DNA from: Clostridiales bacterium | GTDB lineage: Bacteria; Bacillota; Clostridia; Lachnospirales; Lachnospiraceae | NCBI GenBank assembly: GCA_012735495.1 | Contig: JAAYHD010000026.1 | Location: forward strand, 27,180-91,179 | Length of the DNA: 64,000 nucleotides | Reading direction: 5' to 3' | In this document: piece after piece, positions 50,873-58,133 of the stretch | Position numbering within the stretch: the first letter of the stretch is position 1 | How the letters are laid out: each line of letters begins with the position of its first letter | Position numbers and translations under genes: made by a program | The notes under the pieces: generated by a model | Database searches by the model: none | Told to the model about the DNA's origin: nothing | What the model saw: only the letters and a program-made list of their open reading frames with translations

Positions 50873-51868
50873 TCATGTTTTCATTGCCTTAAGAAGACGA
50901 ATATCCTCCCCGACTATCCGCCGTATGCTGTAATTGCTGATTATTCTTGAATAAATGCGTTCGCTGTAATTGGCAATCAGATTGTCCAGGGAAAGATTGG
51001 TGGATATGAGAGTGGACTTTTGCCTGAGCAGCCTTTCGTTGATTATCAGATAGAGCTGTGAGGTCGTGAATGAATTGGCAAGTTCGGTTCCCAGGTCGTC
51101 TATAATTAGCATGTCGCAGTCAAGGATATATTCAAACTGGCTGGCTGCCGACAGGGAATCCTCTTCTTCCTTGCCGAACTTGTACTTTTCGAGAATGTCA
51201 AACAGCCGGAAGGCGGTCAGGTATATCACAGTATAGCCCCTGTCCAGCAACTCCTTTGCTATGCAGTTGGCAAGGAAGGTCTTGCCGACGCCCGTATTGC
51301 CGAGAAACAACAGGTTGTCATGCCTTTTGCCGAAGTTCTTTATGAAGCTTTTGCAGCCTGCCACAATCTTGCGCATGTTTTCAAGCGGTGACAGGCCGAT
51401 GGTTTCGTCAATGTAATCGTCGGAATAATACTTGAATGAAAATGTGCCGAAATTCTCCCTTTCCAGTACGGCCTTCAGGTTCGAGCCCTCATAGAGCAGA
51501 TCCGCGACGGCCTGCTTAAAGCAGCTGCATTTTTCACTGCCGATAAACCCGGTGTCCTTGCATTTTTCACATTGGTAATGGAGGTCCAGGTAATCCTCGG
51601 GAAAACCGTGGGCGCAAAGAAGCTGCTTCTGCTTTTTAACCAGCCGCTCCGTTTTGGCATTCAGCTCAGCCAAGGCTTCGGTATCACCGAACAGTGCGAG
51701 CCTGCCCGATTGGGCGGACAGGGATATGATTTCGTCTTCCAGTCCCTTAAGCTCCGGTATGGCCTCATATGCTTCCTGGATGCGCTTGTCCAGCTCGCGC
51801 TTGCTTTGCAGCCTGCGCTCGTCATAATCGCGAAGAATCTGGTTATACTGTTCGTTCCTGAGAGCCAT
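50873..51868 (-). CDS. dnaC: Helicase loader, DnaC/DnaI type
   Basis: 331 residues from the ATG at 51868 (AAGGAG seven bases upstream; an in-frame TTG two codons earlier is less likely). The N-terminal helical region holds a zinc-binding CEKCKDTGFIGSEKCSC motif (about residues 105-123). An AAA+ domain follows, with Walker A FLGNTGVGKTFLA, Walker B CDMLIIDDLGTEL and the sensor STNLSLDNL. It loads the replicative helicase. With the DnaD-like gene 30 bases upstream it forms a primosome operon. Confidence 0.92.
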   Translation of the reverse strand: MALRNEQYNQILRDYDERRLQSKRELDKRIQEAYEAIPELKGLEDEIISLSAQSGRLALFGDTEALAELNAKTERLVKKQKQLLCAHGFPEDYLDLHYQCEKCKDTGFIGSEKCSCFKQAVADLLYEGSNLKAVLERENFGTFSFKYYSDDYIDETIGLSPLENMRKIVAGCKSFIKNFGKRHDNLLFLGNTGVGKTFLANCIAKELLDRGYTVIYLTAFRLFDILEKYKFGKEEEDSLSAASQFEYILDCDMLIIDDLGTELANSFTTSQLYLIINERLLRQKSTLISTNLSLDNLIANYSERIYSRIISNYSIRRIVGEDIRLLKAMKT

Positions 51869-51898
51869 ATCCAATCTCCTTTATTATAGTATGTTACT

Positions 51899-52981
51899 TT
51901 ACAAGCCTTTATTAATCAGCTTGCGCTCAAGCTCCGCGTAATCCTTGGGAGTGTAAACCCTCTGCGGGAACTGGTTGAAGCGGTTGGTTGCCTGCTTTGT
52001 AATCGGTGTAACTTTCAAAGCGGCCTTGCCCTGGGCAAATTCGTCGTCAAGCTTTCTTATGTCCGCCATGGTTTTTACGCCCTTCTTGTACCAGGTTTCA
52101 AGAATCTTGTCCGCGTACTTGAAATCGGGTTTCTGGGTCCGCAGGATTGTCCGGTTGCAGGCTTCGGTGATTATATCGTCGGAAAATGAGAACACCTCAA
52201 CCCACTTCGTAATATACTGCCGCTCAATCTGTCCCGGTGCCCTGTTAAGCCCGAAGGCCTTGATAACGCAGCTGAAGTGCTCGTTGTAGGCGGCGGTGGC
52301 AAGACGTGCCTTCTCCTCCGTATCGATTCCTTCCTTTGCCCACTGGAGAGCAACAGCTTCGATATATGAAGGGCTCTTCTTGTTCTTGGATACGCAGTAC
52401 TCATACAGGTACATGATCAGCTCGGGCGAGAAATTAAGCTCCTCATACAGGTATAGGATTAGCTGTATATCCATGGGCTTAAGCGGCCTGTCAAGGTAAA
52501 TCTCGACTATGTGCATTGCCCATTTAATATCATCATTGTCCGTGAGCTCGGTAACCTTGGCCGGGGAGTATTTCTGACGGGCGGCGGGGGTTTCGTCGGT
52601 ATGGATGCTTACGGCCAGTTCATCCAGCTCGGAATCAATATCATCATCCGGTGCCTTATAAACGGGCAAATTGCTGCAGGAGCCGTTCAGATCGGTCAGA
52701 TGAATGGCGGTAATCTCCTTGTCAGCATTTCTCTCTATCTTAAGCAGGTTTTGCTTTTCCCAGTAATTCAAGGCGCGGATAATATCCTTCTCGGTATTGT
52801 CCAGATGATCCGCTATTGATGAAATGGTAAACTCAAGGTTGTTGCTGCTGTAGCTGCGCAGCAGGTACAGGTACACCTTCACATAGGCTCCGTTGGCAGC
52901 AGGCATATAATAATCAATAAAGGTATTTGGGACGATTGTAACGTCGGAAATACCTTCAGTATGCAATGAAATCTTATTCAC
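51899..52981 (-). CDS. dnaD: DnaD-like primosomal protein
   Basis: 360 residues with a GTG start. The N-terminal winged-helix domain (VYLYLLRSYSSNNLEFTISSIADHL) is followed by an acidic linker and two DnaB_2/DnaD C-terminal modules: YIEAVALQWAKEGIDT and YADKILETWYKKGVKT are the family YxxxI-xxW-xxxGI signatures. It remodels DNA and helps load the helicase with DnaC. Two modules make it more like a DnaB/DnaD hybrid of clostridia. A TATAAT lies at 53062-53057 on its strand. Confidence 0.9.
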   Translation of the reverse strand: MNKISLHTEGISDVTIVPNTFIDYYMPAANGAYVKVYLYLLRSYSSNNLEFTISSIADHLDNTEKDIIRALNYWEKQNLLKIERNADKEITAIHLTDLNGSCSNLPVYKAPDDDIDSELDELAVSIHTDETPAARQKYSPAKVTELTDNDDIKWAMHIVEIYLDRPLKPMDIQLILYLYEELNFSPELIMYLYEYCVSKNKKSPSYIEAVALQWAKEGIDTEEKARLATAAYNEHFSCVIKAFGLNRAPGQIERQYITKWVEVFSFSDDIITEACNRTILRTQKPDFKYADKILETWYKKGVKTMADIRKLDDEFAQGKAALKVTPITKQATNRFNQFPQRVYTPKDYAELERKLINKGL

Positions 52982-53023
52982 TTCCCATCCATCCCCTCTC
53001 TACGAAATATTACCGAACTCGAC

Positions 53024-53062
53024 ACAGGTTATATACCAAACCTGTTTCTCGTGAAGATTATA
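53024..53062 (-). promoter_or_regulatory. dnaD promoter -10 and adjoining inverted repeat
   Basis: TATAAT (53062-53057, minus strand) has no good -35. ACAGGTT (53024-53030) and AACCTGT (53039-53045) form a 7-bp inverted repeat just downstream of the likely start site, an operator-like position. Confidence 0.45.
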
Positions 53063-53130
53063 ACATAACTGCAAAAAGAATGAAATAGCCTGTTTTTCGG
53101 GATTTTCAAGGCATCCGGTCTTGTTGATGA

Positions 53131-53315
53131 TGTGGATAAAGTGGATAAAGCCGGGCGTTAAAAATGTAAAATTATGTATTTTTTCGCGGAACCATTTGAT
53201 AATCAAGTTTTGCTTGGGCTAAAAATCTATAACTGTAGAAAGGATTTCGGGCAAAATAAAATCCACAGTATTGGTTAACATAAAATGTTGATAATACTGT
53301 GGATAATGTGGACAA
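53131..53315. other. Cluster of DnaA-box-like 9-mers
   Basis: TGTGGATAA (consensus TTATCCACA on the other strand) is perfect at 53131-53139 and 53298-53306. Each is directly abutted by a one-mismatch copy: AGTGGATAA at 53140-53148 and TGTGGACAA at 53307-53315. A weaker copy is at 53259-53267. The right-hand copies overlap the murC terminator stem. Confidence 0.55.
53252..53304 (-). terminator. Terminator of murC
   Basis: On the minus strand ATCCACAGTATT (53304-53293) pairs perfectly with AATACTGTGGAT (53272-53261) across a 20-base loop and is followed by TTTATTTT. Confidence 0.65.
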
Positions 53316-53316
53316 T

Positions 53317-54720
53317 TTACATACCCAGAAGGGATTCGCCTACAGTTACGATATCTCCGGCTCCCATGGTTATCAACAGGTCTCCGTTAATACAATTTTC
53401 TAGTAAAAAAGACTCAATTTCATCAAAGCTTGAGAAATAGTTAACATCCTTACCATATTTCCTGATCTCTTCGGCCAAGTCCAGGGAGGAAATGTCTCCG
53501 GGGTCCTTCTCCCTGGCGGCATAGATGTCTGCCAGTACAATCCGGTCGGCAATGGACAGGGCCCTGGCGAATTCCTTAAGGTGCTTCCTGGTCCTGCTGT
53601 ATGTGTGCGGCTGGAATACACACCATAAAGTTTTGTCAGTGTAGCTTCTGGCCGATGTGAGGGTCGCGGTTATCTCCGTCGGATGGTGGGCATAATCGTC
53701 CACAATATTGACGCCGTGGATGGAGCCCTTGTACTCGAACCGCCGTTTGGCCCCTTTGAAGTTCATTAAGGTGTTCTTAATGGACTCGATCGGGATGCCT
53801 GCCTCCAGGCCCGCTCCGATGGCAGGCAGGGAGTTGGATATGTTGTGGATACCGATTATGTTCAGGTATATCCGATCTAGGTATTTGCCCTTGTAATACA
53901 GGTCGAAGCTGTGGCCGGTCATGTTGAACGATTGGATGCTGCCGGCCGCTATGTCGTAGCCGCGGTCCGCACCGCCGTATGCGGGATCGATAATGCCGTA
54001 GGTCAATACTTCACATTCAAGATCCCTTGTGATTTCTTCGTAATCGGGAATCTCGCCGTTTATAAACAGCTGTCCGTCTTTTGGAATCTTTTTGGCAAAG
54101 GTGCGGAAGGAGTTACGTATGTCGTTAAGGTCCTTAAAGAAGTCCAGATGGTCTTCGTCGATATTTAGGATTATGCCCTTGTGGGGATTAAATTCCAGGA
54201 AGGAATTCTTGTATTCACAGGCTTCCGCTATAAAGTGCTCCGTATTGCCCATGCGCATGTTGCCGCCGATGGCTTCCAGTATGCCGCCTACGGCAATGGT
54301 GGGATCAAGGCCGCCCTCTATGAAGATAAGGGAAAGCATGGATGTTACGGTGGTTTTGCCATGGGTTCCCGATATGGCTATGGAGTCCTTGAAGTTCAGC
54401 ATAAGCTGACCGATCAGCTCCGCGCGGTTGAGGGAGGGAATGCCCATTTCATTTGCCGCAACATACTCTTCGTTATCATTGTCAATGGCCGCCGTATAAA
54501 CCACGGCATCTATATCGGGTGTAATATTGGCCTTTCTATGTCCGTAGGAAACCTCAATACCCAGGCCGGTGAGGCGTTCGGTTATGCTGCTTTTGCGCAG
54601 GTCGGAACCGCTGACTTTAAAGCCCAGGTTATGTAGATACTCCGCAAATGCGCTCATGCTTATTCCGCCGATTCCAATAAAGTGAACCCGGCATGGCTTC
54701 CTGAAATCTATTTTGTACAT
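53317..54720 (-). CDS. murC: UDP-N-acetylmuramate--L-alanine ligase
   Basis: 467 residues, normal length. It adds L-alanine to UDP-MurNAc in the cytoplasm. HFIGIGGISMSAFAEYLHN is the UDP-binding start, AISGTHGKTTVTSMLSLIF the ATP-binding loop, and IVDDYAHHPTEITATL the central Mur ligase motif. The promoter is just upstream on the minus strand, and a hairpin terminator follows. No anomaly was seen. Confidence 0.97.
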   Translation of the reverse strand: MYKIDFRKPCRVHFIGIGGISMSAFAEYLHNLGFKVSGSDLRKSSITERLTGLGIEVSYGHRKANITPDIDAVVYTAAIDNDNEEYVAANEMGIPSLNRAELIGQLMLNFKDSIAISGTHGKTTVTSMLSLIFIEGGLDPTIAVGGILEAIGGNMRMGNTEHFIAEACEYKNSFLEFNPHKGIILNIDEDHLDFFKDLNDIRNSFRTFAKKIPKDGQLFINGEIPDYEEITRDLECEVLTYGIIDPAYGGADRGYDIAAGSIQSFNMTGHSFDLYYKGKYLDRIYLNIIGIHNISNSLPAIGAGLEAGIPIESIKNTLMNFKGAKRRFEYKGSIHGVNIVDDYAHHPTEITATLTSARSYTDKTLWCVFQPHTYSRTRKHLKEFARALSIADRIVLADIYAAREKDPGDISSLDLAEEIRKYGKDVNYFSSFDEIESFLLENCINGDLLITMGAGDIVTVGESLLGM

Positions 54721-54758
54721 ATATGCTGCACACTTCCTATTCTTTTAAGCTAATTGCT

Positions 54759-54786
54759 ATTATAACGGTTTTTGGTCAAATTACAA
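54759..54786 (-). promoter_or_regulatory. Promoter of murC
   Basis: On the minus strand TTGTAA (54786-54781), 16-base spacer, TATAAT (54764-54759). A GGTCAAAT element (54774-54781) lies inside the spacer. Confidence 0.55.
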
Positions 54787-54861
54787 TAGAAAAACTGTCA
54801 TTGTAATATATTCCGCTTATGGGTGAGAATGCATGTATACATTTAAATTATGAAAAAACAG

Positions 54862-54875
54862 GGTCAAATATGACC
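54862..54875. repeat. GGTCA inverted repeat in the murC/spoVG gap
   Basis: GGTCA-AATA-TGACC is a perfect palindrome. Half-sites recur nearby: GGTCAAAT at 54774-54781 and AATATGACA at about 54898-54906. This suggests an operator family between the two divergent promoters. Confidence 0.45.
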
Positions 54876-54924
54876 TAAAATACAAAAAATATGTGCCCAA
54901 TATGACAAAATTATGTAAAAATTA

Positions 54925-54953
54925 TTCACATTTCTGATTTTCTATGGTATAAT
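54925..54953 (+). promoter_or_regulatory. Promoter of spoVG
   Basis: TTCACA (54925-54930), 17-base spacer, TATAAT (54948-54953). A sigma-H promoter, common for spoVG, was not recognised. Confidence 0.5.
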
Positions 54954-55071
54954 GTCATTGTGCTATAATCATTTGATTCGTTTATTTGAGGAGGGAAATG
55001 AGAAAAGTTATTTTATAACAATGATTTTTCTTGATGATTAACGATAAAAAGGACAAAAGGGGGACTAAAAC

Positions 55072-55428
55072 ATGCAGATTACCGACGTTCGTGTGCGTAG
55101 GGTGAGCAAGGAGGGAAAGATGAAGGCTGTCGTTTCCATTACTATTGATAATGAATTCGTAGTTCATGATATCAAAGTAATAGAAGGCGACAAGGGTTTA
55201 TTCATCGCTATGCCTAGCCGTAAAGCCGGGGATGGAGAGTACCGTGATATTGCACATCCGATAAACTCGGATACACGAGAGAAAATCCAGTCAATAATTC
55301 TCGAGAAATACGAGATAGCAGCACTGGAAGCAGAGGCAGAGGCTGAAGCAGAGAAGAAAGCCGAAGCCAATACCGATGAAGCTGTGGCGGAAGCTACGGC
55401 TGAGTCAACTGCAGTAACCGAGGAATAG
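55072..55428 (+). CDS. spoVG: Septation/sporulation regulator SpoVG
   Basis: 118 residues. The first 85 follow SpoVG closely: [40 protein letters not shown] and [20 protein letters not shown], then [19 protein letters not shown]. SpoVG is a small nucleic-acid-binding regulator of sporulation and septation. Its C-terminus here is extended by about 30 residues of Ala/Glu repeats ([20 protein letters not shown]), which is longer than in many relatives. AAGGGGG lies seven bases before the ATG. A strong terminator follows. Confidence 0.95.
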   Translation: MQITDVRVRRVSKEGKMKAVVSITIDNEFVVHDIKVIEGDKGLFIAMPSRKAGDGEYRDIAHPINSDTREKIQSIILEKYEIAALEAEAEAEAEKKAEANTDEAVAEATAESTAVTEE

Positions 55429-55451
55429 TAGGGGAGCGGTAATAAGAAGGC

Positions 55452-55481
55452 AAAAAAGACAGCCTGAGGGCTGTCTTTTTT
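55452..55481 (+). terminator. Terminator after spoVG
   Basis: A perfect 13-bp inverted repeat (55452-55464 and 55469-55481, loop TGAG) ends in TTTTTT. Confidence 0.93.
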
Positions 55482-55571
55482 GTGTGAGACAAAATACATT
55501 TGGAATAGGATTGCAGAGTATTAATATGTCTGAAAAAATTAAAATTACGACTAGACATGCAAGAAATTTAC

Positions 55572-55600
55572 TTGAATTGACAGAATTAATGTAGTATAAT
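55572..55600 (+). promoter_or_regulatory. Promoter of cas3
   Basis: TTGAAT (55572-55577), 17-base spacer, perfect TATAAT (55595-55600). The leader to the cas3 start is about 110 bases. cas3 therefore has a promoter separate from the Cascade genes. Confidence 0.6.
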
Positions 55601-55718
55601 TAGGTAAATATGGCAAATAAGATAGAATATGGAGTATATAGAAGAATTATATTATTTCCTAGAAAGAAATGTGTAAAATACATTAAAAATGTCTTTAAAT
55701 AGAATAGAAGGTGATTGG

Positions 55719-57932
55719 ATGTACATTGCTCATAAACGTGATGATGGGCAAGAGCAGCCACTTTTAGAACATCTAATTGGAACAGCTGAAAAAGCATCAT
55801 TGTATGCGAAACCTTTTGGTAAATGCAAAACAGCATACTTATGTGGTTTATTCCATGATATTGGCAAGTATTCCAAAGAATTTCAAAGCAGAATAAAAAA
55901 TAATGGTAAGCTATGTGACCATTCAACTGCAGGGGCAAAAGAATTGGTGTCGGTAAATAAAAGGATTGGTACATTGCTTGGTTATGTAATAGCAGGGCAT
56001 CATTCAGGTTTGCTCAATGGAGGCAGTTGGGCATCAATGCCCGAAGACGGAAGTCTCCAAGGAAGGCTAAAAAAAGAAGTACCGGTTTATAATGCATATA
56101 ATACTGAAATATCAAATGACATGATACCTTTGATAAAAGATATAGCCAGTGAGATAGCATGTACGAAATCGCTGGATGAATGTGATCAAGGAAACTGTTT
56201 TTCGTTTTTAGTCAGAATGATTTATTCATGTTTAGTAGATGCGGATTATATTGATACTGAAGAATTTATAAATGATAAAAAGGTAATTAGAGGTGTCAGT
56301 TGCGATTTTTCAGATTTAGAAGATAAAATTATTAAGCATGTTAATGGGGTTAATTTAACTCGTGAAATAAATAAAAAGAGAAGGGAAATATTTGAACAAT
56401 GTCTTAAAAAAGCAGCAGGTACACCCGGAGTGTATAAACTATCTGTTCCTACAGGCGGCGGTAAGACATTATCATCCATGGCTTTTGCATTAAGACATAT
56501 AAAATTTAATCCCAAACTAAGACGGATAATCTATGTTATTCCTTTCATGAGCATAATTGAGCAAAATGCAAAAGTATTCTCTGATATACTCGGTAAAGAG
56601 TATATACTTGAACACCATTCCAATTATGATTTTGAACATAGTGATGAGGAGACCTACAATATAAAGAAACTATCGGCAGAAAACTGGGATGTCCCAATTG
56701 TAGTAACCACCAATGTACAATTCTTTGAATCAATTTATAGTAATAAATCATCAAAGCTTAGGAAATTACATAATATCTCAAACAGTGTAATAATCCTGGA
56801 TGAAGTTCAAATGTTGCCAACAGAGCATCTCATTCCGTGCATAAAGGCACTTGAGGAGTTGGTAAACAATTATAACTGCACTGTTGTTTTATGCAGCGCC
56901 ACCCAGTCAGAAGCAGAAAGATTCATGTCAAGTAAAATAAAACCCATTGAAATATGCAGCAACATTACAGAATTATATAATTTTTTCAATAAAACAAGAA
57001 TCAAATTTATTGGCCGGAAAACATCAAGTGATTTAATCCATTTAGTTAAGGGGGAGAATCAGTGCCTTCTGGTAGTCAACACGAAAAGGCAGGCAAGGAA
57101 ATTATATGAAAAAATTAAAGAGGAATTAGGAGAAGAAGGAGTATTCCATCTTTCAACATATATGTGTCCGCTTAACCGGCTTGAAAAAATAGAGGTGATA
57201 AAAGACCGTCTTGATAATAAATCTAAATGTATAGTTGTATCTACATCACTGATAGAAGCGGGTGTAGATATCGATTTTCCTGTTGTATACAGGGCCATGT
57301 GCGGATTGGATTCAATTATTCAAGCAGCTGGTAGATGTAATCGTGAAAGAAAATTGGATATAGCTTATTTGTTTGTGTTTGATTTTGAAGATGAAGATTT
57401 TAAGGTCAATAAGTCCTCTCGATTCGGTGACTATCTTAGCAAAAGACAGAATATAACAGAGATAATTAAAGATAGATTTGATGATGTTACAAGACCGGAT
57501 GCAATAAAGGAATATTTTAATTATCTATTTAGCAATGTCTCAAAATCCGAATTAGATGAAAAGAATATATTAGAGAGGCTTAATAATGGCTTTTATAAAT
57601 ATTCATCAGATTATTTTAACTTTGATTTTGAAAATATTGCAAATGACTTTAGGATAATTGATGATAACAGCTATTCTGTTATTGTAAAGTATAATGAAGA
57701 CGCAAAGAAGATTATAAATGAAATTGAGTATGGTTATCTTACCAAAGAAAAACTTCGTTCCCTTCAGAAATATACTGTAACCCTACATATATATGAATTT
57801 AATAAACTTAAAGAAGTTAATGCGATTAAAATTATTGGAGAAAAAATAGGTATCTTAGTTTCCCCAGAGGATTATTCCAAGGAAACCGGGATAAAAATTC
57901 CAGAACAATTGGGAGAAGCAGAATTTTTGTAA
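55719..57932 (+). CDS. cas3: CRISPR-associated helicase/nuclease Cas3, type I-C
   Basis: 737 residues from the ATG at 55719 (GAAGGTG five bases upstream; the frame runs ten codons further). The HD nuclease domain comes first (EHLIGTAE; HD pair at 46-47 in LFHDIGKYSKEF; GHHSG). The superfamily 2 helicase follows, with Walker A VPTGGGKT (about 243-250), ILDEVQMLP (DEVQ at 361-364), LCSATQS and EAGVDIDFPVVYRA. It degrades DNA recruited by Cascade. HD and helicase motifs are intact. A bidirectional terminator follows, ending cas3 transcription before cas5c. Confidence 0.96.
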   Translation: MYIAHKRDDGQEQPLLEHLIGTAEKASLYAKPFGKCKTAYLCGLFHDIGKYSKEFQSRIKNNGKLCDHSTAGAKELVSVNKRIGTLLGYVIAGHHSGLLNGGSWASMPEDGSLQGRLKKEVPVYNAYNTEISNDMIPLIKDIASEIACTKSLDECDQGNCFSFLVRMIYSCLVDADYIDTEEFINDKKVIRGVSCDFSDLEDKIIKHVNGVNLTREINKKRREIFEQCLKKAAGTPGVYKLSVPTGGGKTLSSMAFALRHIKFNPKLRRIIYVIPFMSIIEQNAKVFSDILGKEYILEHHSNYDFEHSDEETYNIKKLSAENWDVPIVVTTNVQFFESIYSNKSSKLRKLHNISNSVIILDEVQMLPTEHLIPCIKALEELVNNYNCTVVLCSATQSEAERFMSSKIKPIEICSNITELYNFFNKTRIKFIGRKTSSDLIHLVKGENQCLLVVNTKRQARKLYEKIKEELGEEGVFHLSTYMCPLNRLEKIEVIKDRLDNKSKCIVVSTSLIEAGVDIDFPVVYRAMCGLDSIIQAAGRCNRERKLDIAYLFVFDFEDEDFKVNKSSRFGDYLSKRQNITEIIKDRFDDVTRPDAIKEYFNYLFSNVSKSELDEKNILERLNNGFYKYSSDYFNFDFENIANDFRIIDDNSYSVIVKYNEDAKKIINEIEYGYLTKEKLRSLQKYTVTLHIYEFNKLKEVNAIKIIGEKIGILVSPEDYSKETGIKIPEQLGEAEFL

Positions 57933-57937
57933 GATAA

Positions 57938-58008
57938 AATAAAAATCCCACCGAGTGGGATTTTTATATACTTACCCTATTATGATTTCAATCCACGCGC
58001 TACGCGAC
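57938..58008 (-). ncRNA. Candidate Cas-regulating crRNA-like RNA (CreR-type)
   Basis: About 71 nt on the minus strand. It starts at 58008 with a shortened I-C repeat (58008-57985): stem CGCG-TAG-CGCG in place of the long array stem, then TGGATTGAAAT, identical to the last 11 bases of the array repeat (the crRNA 5' handle). A guide of 19 bases follows (57984-57966). A terminator hairpin begins exactly at the next base (57965). The guide equals the cas5c promoter sequence 58118-58100 (minus) at 18 of 19 positions; the one mismatch is guide position 9. A fitting promoter lies upstream. Sequence facts are direct; function as a Cascade-guided autorepressor is inferred from known CreR-type RNAs. 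Confidence 0.82.
57941..57965. terminator. Bidirectional terminator shared by cas3 and the crRNA-like RNA
   Basis: A perfect 11-bp inverted repeat, AAAAATCCCAC and GTGGGATTTTT, with a 3-base loop. On the plus strand it ends cas3. On the minus strand it is followed by ATTTTATC and ends the small RNA. Confidence 0.9.
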
Positions 58009-58014
58009 AAATAT

Positions 58015-58044
58015 ATTTTAGCATACTAGATTAATGAGAATCAA
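58015..58044 (-). promoter_or_regulatory. Promoter of the crRNA-like RNA
   Basis: On the minus strand TTGATT (58044-58039), 18-base spacer, TAAAAT (58020-58015). The expected start, 7 bases further on, is the first G of the shortened repeat at 58008. Confidence 0.6.
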
Positions 58045-58072
58045 CAGATATATTAAGAATGTAAAAAAATAC

Positions 58073-58101
58073 TTGACAAAAATAGGATAATTAATTACAA
58101 T
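58073..58101 (+). promoter_or_regulatory. Promoter of the cas5c-cas8c-cas7c-cas4-cas1-cas2 operon
   Basis: TTGACA (58073-58078), 17-base spacer, TACAAT (58096-58101). Transcription should start near 58108, about 26 bases before cas5c. Confidence 0.75.
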
Positions 58102-58121
58102 ATACTTACTCTATTATGGAA
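58100..58121. promoter_or_regulatory. Predicted Cascade target (protospacer plus TTC PAM) on the cas operon promoter
   Basis: The plus strand 58100-58118 reads ATATACTTACTCTATTATG; the guide locus 57966-57984 reads the same except C for T at one position. On the minus strand, directly 5' of the protospacer, is TTC (58121-58119), the canonical type I-C PAM. The site covers the last bases of the -10, the start site and the beginning of the leader. Beyond position 19 pairing with the RNA stops. Confidence 0.8.
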
Positions 58122-58133
58122 GGAGGTGACACA

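Noticed and set aside
53131..53315. Chromosomal origin of replication
   Set aside because: DnaA-box-like 9-mers are present but there is no dnaA/dnaN, no AT-rich unwinding element and too few boxes for oriC.
55596..55613. Partial match of the crRNA-like guide to the cas3 promoter region
   Set aside because: About 13 of 18 positions match but the base pairs next to the PAM side fit poorly, the flank is TAG and not TTC, and the shared bases are mostly the AT-rich -10. Not supported as a second target.
57966..58118. The 19-base guide/promoter match as a chance or simple duplication
   Set aside because: A plain duplication would not explain a TTC PAM at exactly the right edge, an intact 11-base repeat handle at exactly the other copy's edge, and a terminator starting where the match ends.
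58009..58133. CreT-like mini-toxin gene under the targeted promoter
   Set aside because: No small ORF with an RBS lies between the targeted promoter and cas5c; the promoter drives cas5c itself, so autoregulation fits better than a toxin-antitoxin unit.
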